Part shown: positions 1 through 7,679 of the stretch, in pieces
Numbering within the stretch: the first letter of the stretch is position 1
Layout of the letters: each line of letters starts with the position of its first letter
Assembly (NCBI GenBank): GCA_030426295.1
Contig: JAUHYY010000021.1
Coordinates: forward strand, 1-12,947
DNA from: a bacterium
GTDB taxonomy: Bacteria; Patescibacteriota; Gracilibacteria; UBA1369; GCA-2718715
Length of the DNA stretch: 12,947 nucleotides
Direction of reading: 5' to 3'
Translations under genes and position numbers: made by a program
The notes under the pieces: model-generated
The model's database searches: none
Told to the model about the DNA's origin: nothing
The model's input: the letters and a program-made list of their open reading frames with translations, nothing else

Positions 1-1
1 G

Positions 2-1381
2 AACCGGGCAGCCAACACTCTTTCCGGTGGTGAAGCTCAACGTATCCGTCTGGCAACTCAGATCGGTTCACGTCTTTCTGGCGTGCTGTACGTTCTCGAT
101 GAGCCATCAATTGGTCTTCATCAAAATGATAACGATAAACTGATTAAGACTCTTGTTAACTTAAGAGATATTGGCAACACAGTGATTGTTGTTGAGCATG
201 ATATTGATACTATGCTTGCTTCTGATTATATCTTAGATATTGGTCCTGGCGCAGGTAAGCATGGTGGTGCAGTTGTTTCTCATGGTACTCCTCAGGAAGT
301 AATGGATGATGAGAATTCTGTAACTGGTGGATTCTTGTCAGGAAGACTAAAAATTGATGTTCCATCTGAAAGAAGAAAAGGAAACGGTAAAGCTCTAGAG
401 ATAGTAAATGCATCTGAACATAACCTGAAGAATGTATCAGCTAAGTTCCCTCTTGGGACTTTTATTGCTGTTACTGGGGTTTCTGGTTCGGGTAAATCAA
501 CTTTGATTAATGACATTCTAGTTAAAGCTGTTTCTAAAGAGCTTTATAGTCAGTCGAAAGCCGTTCCTGGTGAACATGAAAAGATTACAGGGATTAATCA
601 TTTAGATAAGATTATTAATATTGATCAGTCGCCTATTGGTAGAACACCTAGATCAAATCCGGCTACTTATACTGGCGTGTTTACTGATATCAGAAATTTA
701 TTCTCTGAAACTCCTGAGTCTCGTTTAAGAGGTTATAAGCCTGGTAGATTTAGTTTCAATGTTAAAGGAGGTCGTTGTGAATCATGTGCTGGTGACGGGG
801 TTAAGAAGATTGAAATGCACTTCTTGCCTGATATTTATGTGACTTGTGAAGTTTGTAATGGGTCTAGATATAACTCTGAAACTCTTGAAGTGACTTATAG
901 AGGCAAGAATATTGCTGATGTTCTTGAGCTAACTGCTGAAGAGGGAGCTGAGTTTTTTAAAAATATTCCGCCTATTAAAACTAAACTTGAAACCCTTGTT
1001 TCTGTAGGGCTTGGGTATATTCATTTAGGGCAACCGGCTACTCAGCTTTCAGGTGGTGAAGCACAAAGAATCAAGCTTGCTACTGAGCTTTCTAAGAGAT
1101 CCACTGGTAAAACACTATACATTTTAGATGAACCTACAACGGGTCTTCATTTTGCAGATGTTAAGAAGCTTCTTGATGTACTGCAAAGGCTGGTAGATAA
1201 AGGTAATACGGTAATCACGATTGAGCATACACTTGATGTTGTAAAAGCCGTAGACCATATTATTGATCTTGGTCCTGATGGAGGTGATAAAGGTGGTGAA
1301 ATACTTATAACTGGTACCCCTGAAGAAGTTGCGAAGCACAAGACTTCGTATACAGGTAAGTGGCTGAAGAAGGTGTTATAG
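2..1381 (+). CDS. uvrA: UvrABC excinuclease subunit A, C-terminal half (partial)
   Basis: UvrA is the damage-sensing ATPase of nucleotide excision repair; it dimerises and loads UvrB on lesions in the cytoplasm. The frame is open from base 2, so the gene begins left of the window and about 459 C-terminal residues of a usual ~940 are present. Visible in order: first ABC signature LSGGEAQR (bases 20-43) and Walker B LYVLDEP (86-106); second Walker A GVSGSGKST (476-502); the zinc module with paired CxxC cysteines (about 776-856); second signature LSGGEAQR (from about 1046) and Walker B LYILDEP (from about 1115); and the closing switch histidine in TIEHT. A GTG at base 83 lies inside the first Walker B and is not a start. 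The gene ends in TAG, one base from the convergent gene's stop, and no terminator is visible there. The first ~110 bases are richer in G+C and use CGN arginine codons, whereas the rest prefers AGA. Confidence 0.97.
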   Translation, partial: NRAANTLSGGEAQRIRLATQIGSRLSGVLYVLDEPSIGLHQNDNDKLIKTLVNLRDIGNTVIVVEHDIDTMLASDYILDIGPGAGKHGGAVVSHGTPQEVMDDENSVTGGFLSGRLKIDVPSERRKGNGKALEIVNASEHNLKNVSAKFPLGTFIAVTGVSGSGKSTLINDILVKAVSKELYSQSKAVPGEHEKITGINHLDKIINIDQSPIGRTPRSNPATYTGVFTDIRNLFSETPESRLRGYKPGRFSFNVKGGRCESCAGDGVKKIEMHFLPDIYVTCEVCNGSRYNSETLEVTYRGKNIADVLELTAEEGAEFFKNIPPIKTKLETLVSVGLGYIHLGQPATQLSGGEAQRIKLATELSKRSTGKTLYILDEPTTGLHFADVKKLLDVLQRLVDKGNTVITIEHTLDVVKAVDHIIDLGPDGGDKGGEILITGTPEEVAKHKTSYTGKWLKKVL

Positions 1382-1382
1382 A

Positions 1383-3680
1383 CTACTCAGCAGATGCTGT
1401 TTCTAGTTGAGCAGGCGAGTAGAAAAAATCTGGCTCTTGACCTCTTAGGTCACTTGCTTTGAATATTCTAATCGGAGTTGTTTTTCCGTTGTATTCGTCG
1501 TCTTTTGCTCTTACAAGCTCTTCTTCTGCTAGTGTATTCAATTTAGTTACAAGTGAAGCCAGTTCTTTAACGGGATCTTCACTTTCTTGTATAATAGGTT
1601 CGAGATCTATATCTATAACAACAACTGCTACTCTTGCGTTTACTTCGTTACGGATGTTTTCGGCAATCCTTATTATTCCTTGGTCAGTTTCGGTTACACC
1701 TCTAGCAATACATGTGAATTCATCTCCTACAAGCTCTGTACCAACTATTTCAGGGTTTTGAAGCTGGATAGTTTCTAAATCATCTTTGAATTCATCTGTA
1801 GGTTTATCGCATCCCTTCAAGAGATATCCTGTGATATCTTTGTCGAAATCCCAATCGAAATACTTCATCCAGAGAGTTCTAAATCTTCTATCGGGAAGAA
1901 GGATGTCCTTCATAACAACTTTTAGATAAGCACGTATAGGTGTTTCTGCGAACTGAATATCTTCACTATCAAATCCTGCTAACATTCTTTGGTGACGCTC
2001 TTCAGTCGCACATTGCTGAGCCCACTTTTGGAAATCAGGATTAAGCTTAAGATCTTGTGCTAATTCATCAAATTCAGGATCTAATATGATATGTGGCAGT
2101 TCTCTTAATGCAGCTTCTGTAAGCTGTTCAACAAGTTCCATTGCCATTCCCCAATACGCCATTGTATTGTCGACCCACATGTTTCTTCTATCACCGATAT
2201 ATAGAACAGATCCGATACTCGCTTGATCAACTATTCTTCTGATTAGGCCATACTGTGACAGAAACTGCCCACCTGCTCTGTTTTTTAATGATTCCTGTAA
2301 CAGTCGATCTACTCTAGAGTTGAGTTCACCTATTTCTATTGGATTCACATCTTCTTTATCTGCTAGAGCGTCCACCTGTTCATCAAGATCTAGTGCTTGT
2401 ACTACACGTTTATGGAAGACATCAATCTCATCTGCCACGAAATTTGGGATGTAATCAAGAGGGCTTATCCCTCCTTCAATGAATTTTTCAATAAGAGCTA
2501 GTTTCTCTTCAAAACCAGGATCTTTTTCAAGCAATCTCATATATGGAGCACTACCCTTATAGATATGCTTCTTTCGGATCATCTTTAGAATTCCAGGTTC
2601 AACTACTATATTACCATCTAAATCAAATATATCTTGTGTCTCAGGATCGATTCTTAGTATTGATGCCCAATTTTTTACTTCACTAGATTCTTCTTCTATC
2701 CCCATAATAGCTCTAACAATCTTAGTTCTAAGAGCCATTAGATCTGCAATTGGATACTGTAAAGTTGTTAAAACCTGAATACCAGTTCTTTCTGTTTGTC
2801 CTGGGTGAAGCTCTTTTTTGTCTTGGTCCTTAAGTCTCGCGTTTGCTGATCTTGAAGCTATTGTGGTTTTTAAATCTGCGCTAACTACCTCTCTGAATGC
2901 TTCTAGTGATCTTGAGTCTTCTGCTTCAATTCTAAAAGGGCTACCGCCAATACCTAGGACTAATCCTTCTCCTTTTTCTAGCTTTTCAATATATGCTCTT
3001 AGGTTACTAATTCTTGAAGTAAGGATGTTCAATTCATCAGCTTCGCTCGAAGTATCTTCAGTTGAAGTAATAATGATATCAGTTAATTCTCTTGCACGAC
3101 CAGAGTACTCTGCTTTTCTAGCTTCAAAATATCTAATGATTTCGGCTCTACACTCATCTTTACAGTTTTGCAGCCGTTCCTTTAAGTCGAGATAAATTAG
3201 ATCTGCAATCTCTTCGTCCGAGTAGTCTTTATCTTCATCAAATAGATCGCTGAAATCAATTAGTGAAACTATCCCTTTAATTGTAAAACATGCTGTTTCG
3301 TGGTCTCTATGACCTGCAAAGTTTCTTGAAATAGTTTTATCAATGATCTCAACAAGTTCGTTTGCACCATCTGTATCTACTAAATCGTCATTCAATTCCT
3401 TTAGAGGTGGTTCTGCAATTGTAACTTTTTGCTCGAAAATATCTCCTCTAAAGTTATCTGGAGACTTAACAAAAATCCTATAAAGAGCCATTATTGGATC
3501 CTGTTCAAAAAAAGCATCTAGATTATCTCGTATGATGGCAATTCTATCTATAGCTTCTAGTCCTTCCCCATTCTGTAATGCACGTCTAAAACTGTTTTCT
3601 ATCCGTGTAGGATGATCTGTGGTTCCTTGAGGTACAACTAGATATGGAGCTGTTGAAAATTCTTTTCTTTGAGTTGGCAT
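1383..3680 (-). CDS. 765-aa soluble protein of unknown function
   Basis: I do not recognise this protein. It is 765 residues long, acidic and mostly helical in appearance, with no signal peptide and no membrane segment, so it is probably cytoplasmic. Residues about 150-250 look like helix or coiled coil, with charged stretches around 160-200 and a segment near 213-237. A small CxxxC pair sits at 173-177 and two histidines occur in GHRDHE (123-128). Near the C-terminus, residues 682-693 form a hydrophobic strand ending in alternating acids (VVVIDID), a pattern seen in many alpha/beta folds but not diagnostic. The start at 3680 lies 9 nt after the stop of the 63-aa gene, so the two are very likely cotranscribed from the promoter at 3909-3937. 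No Shine-Dalgarno motif precedes it. It ends in TAG, convergent with uvrA with one base between. That it is a real gene is secure from its length and intact frame; its role is open. Confidence 0.9.
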   Translation of the reverse strand: MPTQRKEFSTAPYLVVPQGTTDHPTRIENSFRRALQNGEGLEAIDRIAIIRDNLDAFFEQDPIMALYRIFVKSPDNFRGDIFEQKVTIAEPPLKELNDDLVDTDGANELVEIIDKTISRNFAGHRDHETACFTIKGIVSLIDFSDLFDEDKDYSDEEIADLIYLDLKERLQNCKDECRAEIIRYFEARKAEYSGRARELTDIIITSTEDTSSEADELNILTSRISNLRAYIEKLEKGEGLVLGIGGSPFRIEAEDSRSLEAFREVVSADLKTTIASRSANARLKDQDKKELHPGQTERTGIQVLTTLQYPIADLMALRTKIVRAIMGIEEESSEVKNWASILRIDPETQDIFDLDGNIVVEPGILKMIRKKHIYKGSAPYMRLLEKDPGFEEKLALIEKFIEGGISPLDYIPNFVADEIDVFHKRVVQALDLDEQVDALADKEDVNPIEIGELNSRVDRLLQESLKNRAGGQFLSQYGLIRRIVDQASIGSVLYIGDRRNMWVDNTMAYWGMAMELVEQLTEAALRELPHIILDPEFDELAQDLKLNPDFQKWAQQCATEERHQRMLAGFDSEDIQFAETPIRAYLKVVMKDILLPDRRFRTLWMKYFDWDFDKDITGYLLKGCDKPTDEFKDDLETIQLQNPEIVGTELVGDEFTCIARGVTETDQGIIRIAENIRNEVNARVAVVVIDIDLEPIIQESEDPVKELASLVTKLNTLAEEELVRAKDDEYNGKTTPIRIFKASDLRGQEPDFFYSPAQLETASAE

Positions 3681-3689
3681 GGATTATTG

Positions 3690-3881
3690 TTAGGCGTATA
3701 CACCGTTTAGTAATCCCCGATATACATCTACTATTCCACCTACATTTGCAATAGTCTCTTCTGCTTTCTCTCCTACTGGATCAGGAATAGGCAATAATGC
3801 TGTAGGGATCATGTGTACACCAGAATCTCTTCTGTTAGCAGCGCTAACCATTGCTTGCTCTAAAGTACTCAGAATACCCAT
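3690..3881 (-). CDS. 63-aa protein of unknown function, first gene of the operon
   Basis: A small soluble protein beginning MGILSTLEQAM and ending GLLNGVYA, with no cysteine, signal peptide or clear membrane segment; the middle has a proline-rich turn (ALLPIPDPVG). The frame is open farther upstream to an ATG at 3953, which would give 87 residues. I reject that start because a near-consensus promoter (TTGACA, 17 nt, TATAAA at 3937-3909) lies inside the extra segment, so transcripts should begin near 3902, downstream of the longer start. The ATG at 3881 then has a leader of about 20 nt without a Shine-Dalgarno motif. The stop is 9 nt before the 765-aa gene, suggesting coexpression and perhaps a physical partnership. 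I do not recognise the family; the call rests on the promoter and on position. Confidence 0.68.
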   Translation of the reverse strand: MGILSTLEQAMVSAANRRDSGVHMIPTALLPIPDPVGEKAEETIANVGGIVDVYRGLLNGVYA

Positions 3882-3895
3882 AAATATGTAAATAA

Positions 3896-3976
3896 ATATC
3901 GAGTATACTTTATACCACTTAGTTTGACGCATGTCAAATTTTATTGTAAGCATCTCTTCTATATTTTATATCGAGT
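3896..3976 (-). promoter_or_regulatory. Two copies of a 9-bp element flanking the operon promoter
   Basis: On the minus strand ACTCGATAT occurs at 3904-3896, around the expected transcription start and leader, and again at 3976-3968, upstream of the -35 box; the match extends to 11 bp (ATACTCGATAT) in both. The copies are 72 bp apart and bracket the promoter. A third copy lies in the leader of the surface-protein gene (12366-12358). I saw no copy inside a coding region. It could be a regulator site or a leader element; the binding factor is unknown. Confidence 0.4.
3909..3937 (-). promoter_or_regulatory. Sigma70-type promoter of the 63-aa/765-aa operon
   Basis: On the minus strand TTGACA (3937-3932) is followed after exactly 17 nt by TATAAA (3914-3909). 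That is a perfect -35, a five-of-six -10 and ideal spacing. Transcription should start near 3902, about 20 nt before the ATG at 3881. A second -10-like TATACT lies just downstream (3907-3902) but is badly spaced. Confidence 0.75.
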
Positions 3977-4014
3977 ATCATACGAACTATAATTTCCTTA
4001 TTTTAATTTAGCTC

Positions 4015-4052
4015 AAAAAGACTCTATAGTCCCCAATTCGGAACCTATAGAG
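4015..4052 (-). terminator. Probable intrinsic terminator of the DHH phosphoesterase gene
   Basis: Perfect 8-bp arms CTCTATAG (4022-4029) and CTATAGAG (4045-4052) enclose a 15-nt loop. Read on the minus strand the hairpin is followed by TCTTTTTG (4021-4014). It lies about 125 nt after the stop of the DHH gene at 4176 and before the promoter of the next minus-strand operon, which is where a terminator is expected. The plus strand also has T-rich sequence after the hairpin (GTTTTG), but no plus-strand gene leads into it. Confidence 0.6.
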
Positions 4053-4126
4053 GTTTTGTGTTCCTGTCATTTTATTGCGTACTTAAGAGGGGTTGGATGA
4101 GATATGAAATATAAAAGTTTTTCTTC

Positions 4127-4150
4127 TATTCTACGACTTAGTTTAGAATA
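4127..4150. repeat. Short inverted repeat in the 3' region of the DHH gene
   Basis: Arms TATTCTA (4127-4133) and TAGAATA (4144-4150) are perfect complements around a 10-nt loop. It sits 26 nt past the DHH stop, between that stop and the terminator hairpin. Neither strand has a T-tract after it, so it is not a terminator by itself; it might be an mRNA 3'-end stem or chance in AT-rich sequence. Confidence 0.3.
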
Positions 4151-4175
4151 AAGCTTAAATATATGTAAATAATTT

Positions 4176-5738
4176 TTAAATTAATGGTGCTGGAGGTCCT
4201 GTTGGCGGTTGATTTTCTTGCTCTTCTGTCTTCTCAGGTGCAACAAAGTTTCTTGTCAATTCATCGATTCTCTTCTCTGGATCTTCTGATGGAGCTGGAG
4301 TAGGAGTCTCAGGCTGAGCTACTGGTTTTAGAAAATCTGGAACTGGCGCTTCAACTACTGGTTCTGGAGTTGGTTGAGGCTGGCTTTCTACCACTGATTG
4401 CGGGGCAGGTTCTGGCGTAGGTTCAGGTTGGCTTTCCACTATTGGTTGTGGGGCAGGCTGTACAACTTGCTCTACTACCGCTTGCGGTGCAGGTTCTGGT
4501 TGTGGAGCTGGCTCAGGAATAGGTGTAGGTTCTGGTTGTGGAGCTGGCTCAGGAATAGGTGTAGGTTCAGGTTGCTGTACAGGCTCTGCAGCCGGTTGAG
4601 CTGGTGGAACAGGTGATCCATTTAATCCCTTAACAGCATTAATGATTTCTTGTCCACGATCTGCAACTGTTGTGTTCATAATTGTGAATCCTGCAGCACG
4701 TGTGTGTCCTCCACCACCATAAAGACCTGCAATCTTAGTTGCATCTCTTTGGTCGCTTGTAGTTCTAATACTACCGTGTAGTGATCCATCGGCTTTTTCT
4801 ATAAGCATTAATACTACTTCTGCTTCTTCTGCGTTACCAAGTAGTTCATCGATAATATCACCGATATCGTGTTCTGTTGTGCCTGTTTCGGCTAGCATTG
4901 CTCTAGTTACGGCTACCCATACAAGCTTGCTGTCAGCTTCAACATTAATATTTGAAAGGATTCTCCCCCATAATTTAAGTGTTTCAAGCTGTTTAGTCTT
5001 GTATACGTGTTTAATAATTTCTTGCTGTCTTGCACCTTTATCGATCAAATCTGCAGCAATATCGAAACTTTCAGGTGTTGTATTAGTATTTTGGAAACTA
5101 CCAGTATCTGTAATAATCCCAGCTAATAAAAGAGTGGCCAGGTCTGGAGTCATTTGAACGTTCATTTGGTTGAACATTGATACTAATACTTGAGTAGTCG
5201 AACTTGCAGATGTGTCTACTAAGTTAATTGAAGCAAAGTTTCCATTACTTGCGTGGTGATCAATGTTGATTGATGGGATTTGTCCAAAGATGTTTCCGTT
5301 ACTTGTATAGAACTCTCCAAGTTGTGTTAAATCATTACAATCAACTGTTACAAGAAGGTCATACTTGTTTGCAGGCTCTGGGAAACTAACTTGTTCTTGG
5401 CTAAGTCTACCCTGTTCAGGGCTAATTACTATGTTTACTTTACCGTCGAGGACTTCATAACTTACGTCTTTTACATTTATTCCTTGTAAATCTACACTCA
5501 TTACGAAGTTTGGATCGATGTCTGCATCTTTAGTAATTACTCCTGATTCTGGTAGGAACTTATAAATGTCTGGCACATCTTTAGTAAGCAGGACTGTTGG
5601 AGTCTTACCTTGTGCCTTGAGTACAATATATAAAGCAAGAGCACTACTGATTGAATCCCCATCAGCTGGAGTAGAAGGCAATATCAGAATGTTATTGCTC
5701 AGTTGTATAGTCGCTATTGCTTGATTGAAATCTAACAT
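4176..5738 (-). CDS. DHH/DHHA1-family phosphoesterase (NrnA-like) with proline-rich tail
   Basis: Residues 1-375 are a DHH/DHHA1 phosphoesterase of the group that includes NrnA, which degrades short oligonucleotides and in some members cyclic dinucleotides or pAp, using Mn2+. Visible: motif I ADGD (25-28), motif II VDC (132-134), the DHH triad (160-162), GIITDTGSF (207-215) and the DHHA1 substrate loop GGGGHTRAAG (341-350). Motif I normally reads H-x-x-x-D-x-D, but here Ser22 stands where the metal-binding His is expected, so catalysis may differ. Residues about 80-125 are a longer insertion between motifs I and II than in classical NrnA. From about 376 to 520 the protein is a proline/glutamate/glutamine-rich low-complexity tail with PEPAP and TPIP units, likely extended and possibly a spacer or partner-binding arm. 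The start at 5738 fits the promoter at 5788-5760, with a leader of about 15 nt and no Shine-Dalgarno. It is divergent from recJ, another DHH enzyme. The substrate is uncertain. Confidence 0.88.
   Translation of the reverse strand: MLDFNQAIATIQLSNNILILPSTPADGDSISSALALYIVLKAQGKTPTVLLTKDVPDIYKFLPESGVITKDADIDPNFVMSVDLQGINVKDVSYEVLDGKVNIVISPEQGRLSQEQVSFPEPANKYDLLVTVDCNDLTQLGEFYTSNGNIFGQIPSINIDHHASNGNFASINLVDTSASSTTQVLVSMFNQMNVQMTPDLATLLLAGIITDTGSFQNTNTTPESFDIAADLIDKGARQQEIIKHVYKTKQLETLKLWGRILSNINVEADSKLVWVAVTRAMLAETGTTEHDIGDIIDELLGNAEEAEVVLMLIEKADGSLHGSIRTTSDQRDATKIAGLYGGGGHTRAAGFTIMNTTVADRGQEIINAVKGLNGSPVPPAQPAAEPVQQPEPTPIPEPAPQPEPTPIPEPAPQPEPAPQAVVEQVVQPAPQPIVESQPEPTPEPAPQSVVESQPQPTPEPVVEAPVPDFLKPVAQPETPTPAPSEDPEKRIDELTRNFVAPEKTEEQENQPPTGPPAPLI
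4492..4563 (-). repeat. Two perfect 36-bp tandem repeats in the proline-rich tail
   Basis: Bases 4492-4527 and 4528-4563 are identical. Each encodes one 12-residue unit containing TPIPEPAPQPEP in the DHH protein. A partial third copy begins at 4564, and degenerate Pro-Glu-Pro units continue down to about 4340. Perfect identity at the DNA level points to recent duplication by slippage, so copy number may vary between strains. Confidence 0.9.
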
Positions 5739-5759
5739 TTATAACTTATTAATCTTAGA

Positions 5760-5788
5760 ATTATAACACAATTTAGTGATTAAGTCAA
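5760..5788 (-). promoter_or_regulatory. Sigma70-type promoter of the DHH phosphoesterase gene
   Basis: On the minus strand TTGACT (5788-5783) and a perfect TATAAT (5765-5760) are separated by exactly 17 nt. Transcription should start near 5753, leaving only about 15 nt before the ATG at 5738. The -35 hexamer lies within the inverted repeat at 5780-5801. Confidence 0.78.
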
Positions 5789-5801
5789 AGGTATGACTTA
5801 A
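5780..5801. promoter_or_regulatory. Operator-like inverted repeat over the -35 box
   Basis: TTAAGTCA (5780-5787), a 6-nt centre, then TGACTTAA (5794-5801) form perfect 8-bp arms. The left arm covers most of the -35 hexamer of the DHH gene promoter, a typical place for a repressor dimer. The site lies between the divergent DHH and recJ genes, so it could also affect recJ. No regulator gene is visible in the window. Confidence 0.4.
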
Positions 5802-5881
5802 GATAAAAGGTTGCTTACTATATCCCTCCTTGAGGACTATTTCAATAGTAAAATCTCTAATATATTTTAACTTCCCAAAAA

Positions 5882-5909
5882 TTGATTCAGGTAATATACT
5901 CCGTATTAG
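5882..5909 (+). promoter_or_regulatory. Possible promoter of recJ
   Basis: TTGATT (5882-5887) and TATTAG (5904-5909) are 16 nt apart, each matching four of six consensus bases. A start near 5916 would give a leader of about 38 nt. This is the best candidate I found upstream of recJ but clearly weaker than the two minus-strand promoters. Confidence 0.33.
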
Positions 5910-5954
5910 AAAGACCAAGAATGGTTACTAATTAATACATATTGAACTAAAGAC

Positions 5955-7649
5955 ATGAATGATGTCTCTTTGCTTGGAAAGCGATGGAGGATTCTATCTG
6001 CTGATCCAGGTCTAACCTTACTAGAAAAGCTACTTATCAATCGTGGTATAGAAGATGATGATGCTGTAACTCAATATCTGAACCCCGATTTTAATAAGAT
6101 GTATGACCCATATCTAATGCACGATATGGATAAAGCAGTAGGTATCATAAAAGAAGCGATTAAAAATGATGAGAAAATAGTTATTTACGGTGATTATGAT
6201 GTTGATGGAATCACAGGTACAGCTATTTTAGTGTTACTTCTTCAGTCTCTAGGTGCTCAAGTAAGCTACCGTCTGCCTCATAGAGTTGAGGATGGCTATG
6301 GTTTAACAGAAAAGAAAATAGAAGAAATGGCTGATGTTGGAACAAATCTTATTATTACCACAGATTGTGGTATTGCGTGCCATAATGAAGTTAAACTTGC
6401 AAAAAAACTTGGTATGAAGGTTATTATCACTGATCATCATACAGTTCCTGAGCAAATCCCAGAGGAAGCTGATGCAATTTTACATCCAAAAAAAACAAAC
6501 TGTAGTTATCCGTTCTCTGAATTGACTGGTGCAGGAGTAGCTTTTAAGCTTGCTGATGCGCTAATCAAAGAATTTAAGTCTGTTTCAGAGTATGAAAATG
6601 AGCTTAGAAAATATATCGACCTAGCTACGCTTGGTACAGTTGCAGATCTTGGCCCTCTAGTCGGAGAAAACCGTATCATTGTTAAAGAAGGGCTTAGACA
6701 AATCAAAAATACTAACTGGGAAGGCCTTAAACACCTTCAAGAAATTTGTGGAATCCGTGATAACGAAGATGTTCATACAAACCATGTATCTTATCGTTTA
6801 TCGCCACGCTTGAACGCTGCAGGAAGATTAGAAAGCGCATATATTGCACTTCAGTTGTTCTTATCTGATGGGGAATCAGCAATGGCTAAAGCTCAAAAGC
6901 TTGAAACTATTAATAAAGAACGGCAAAGGCTTACTGAACTAATAATGAAAGAAGCTGAGCATATTGTTAAAAAGCAAAAAAGAGAGAAGATACTTATCGC
7001 TTACCATCCGAGCTGGCATCCAGGACTAATTGGTATTATTGCTGGTCGTTTAGCGAGTAGAATGTCGAAACCTACGATTATCATGGAAGAAAGAGCTGAC
7101 GCATACGTAGGATCAGCTAGAGGCCCAGAATATTTCAATTTAGTAGATGCTTTGGGAAACAACTCAAAATACCTAGAAAACTTTGGGGGTCATGTACAAG
7201 CTGCTGGATTCACTTTGCCTAAAGAAAACAAAGACCAGTTTATTCATAGTATGCAGGTTCATGCACGTGAAATGCTTGGAGAAGAAGAAGTTCACCCTGA
7301 ACTCGAAATAGACGCTGAACTCACATACAAAGAGATCAATAACAATACTGTTGAACAAATTAACCGTCTACGACCATTTGGCATGAAAAATAACCGCCCT
7401 GTATTCTTGATCAAAGGTGTATATCTACAAAATATGCGTAGAGTAGGGCATGAACGCAAACATCTGCTTGGTAAAGCTCGTATCGATACAAATGACTTTA
7501 AATTCATTGCATTCAATATGGGAGACAAACACAAACAAGTGCCTGAGTTCACAAGAGTAGATCTAGCCTGCCATCTTGATATCAGCACATACAATGGTCG
7601 AAACGATATCGAACTACATGTTATCGACTTTAAGATAAGCCAGGACTAA
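5955..7649 (+). CDS. recJ: Single-stranded-DNA-specific 5'-3' exonuclease RecJ
   Basis: RecJ degrades single-stranded DNA from the 5' end in recombination (with RecQ/RecFOR), mismatch repair and base excision repair, using Mn2+ or Mg2+. At 564 residues it is close to the usual bacterial length (about 570). All hallmarks are present: motif I YGDYDVDG (78-85), motif II TTDCGI (135-140), the DHH motif TDHH (159-162), GTVAD (227-231), RLSPRLNAAGRL (281-292), the DHHA1 part with SWHPGLIGIIAGRL (353-366) and GGHVQAAGF (411-419), then the C-terminal OB-fold region beginning near PFGMKNNRP (474-482). The catalytic residues look intact. The ATG at 5955 follows an AT-rich leader without a Shine-Dalgarno. 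It is divergent from the DHH phosphoesterase and convergent with miaA, with only 30 bp between stops and no clear terminator. Stop is TAA followed by a second TAA. Confidence 0.96.
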   Translation: MNDVSLLGKRWRILSADPGLTLLEKLLINRGIEDDDAVTQYLNPDFNKMYDPYLMHDMDKAVGIIKEAIKNDEKIVIYGDYDVDGITGTAILVLLLQSLGAQVSYRLPHRVEDGYGLTEKKIEEMADVGTNLIITTDCGIACHNEVKLAKKLGMKVIITDHHTVPEQIPEEADAILHPKKTNCSYPFSELTGAGVAFKLADALIKEFKSVSEYENELRKYIDLATLGTVADLGPLVGENRIIVKEGLRQIKNTNWEGLKHLQEICGIRDNEDVHTNHVSYRLSPRLNAAGRLESAYIALQLFLSDGESAMAKAQKLETINKERQRLTELIMKEAEHIVKKQKREKILIAYHPSWHPGLIGIIAGRLASRMSKPTIIMEERADAYVGSARGPEYFNLVDALGNNSKYLENFGGHVQAAGFTLPKENKDQFIHSMQVHAREMLGEEEVHPELEIDAELTYKEINNNTVEQINRLRPFGMKNNRPVFLIKGVYLQNMRRVGHERKHLLGKARIDTNDFKFIAFNMGDKHKQVPEFTRVDLACHLDISTYNGRNDIELHVIDFKISQD

Positions 7650-7679
7650 TAATACATAATACGTGATACATAATTATAA

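Noticed and set aside
83..85. GTG at base 83 as the start of a 432-aa protein
   Set aside because: It lies inside the UvrA Walker B motif, and the frame with conserved UvrA sequence continues to base 2; the gene simply enters from the left edge.
1331..1349. Hairpin GCGAAG/CTTCGT near the end of uvrA as a terminator
   Set aside because: It is inside the coding sequence and no T-tract follows on either strand.
4398..4616. A 72-aa tryptophan/arginine-rich frame on the plus strand
   Set aside because: It is the antisense of the proline-rich repeats of the DHH protein and its repeated appearance follows from those repeats.
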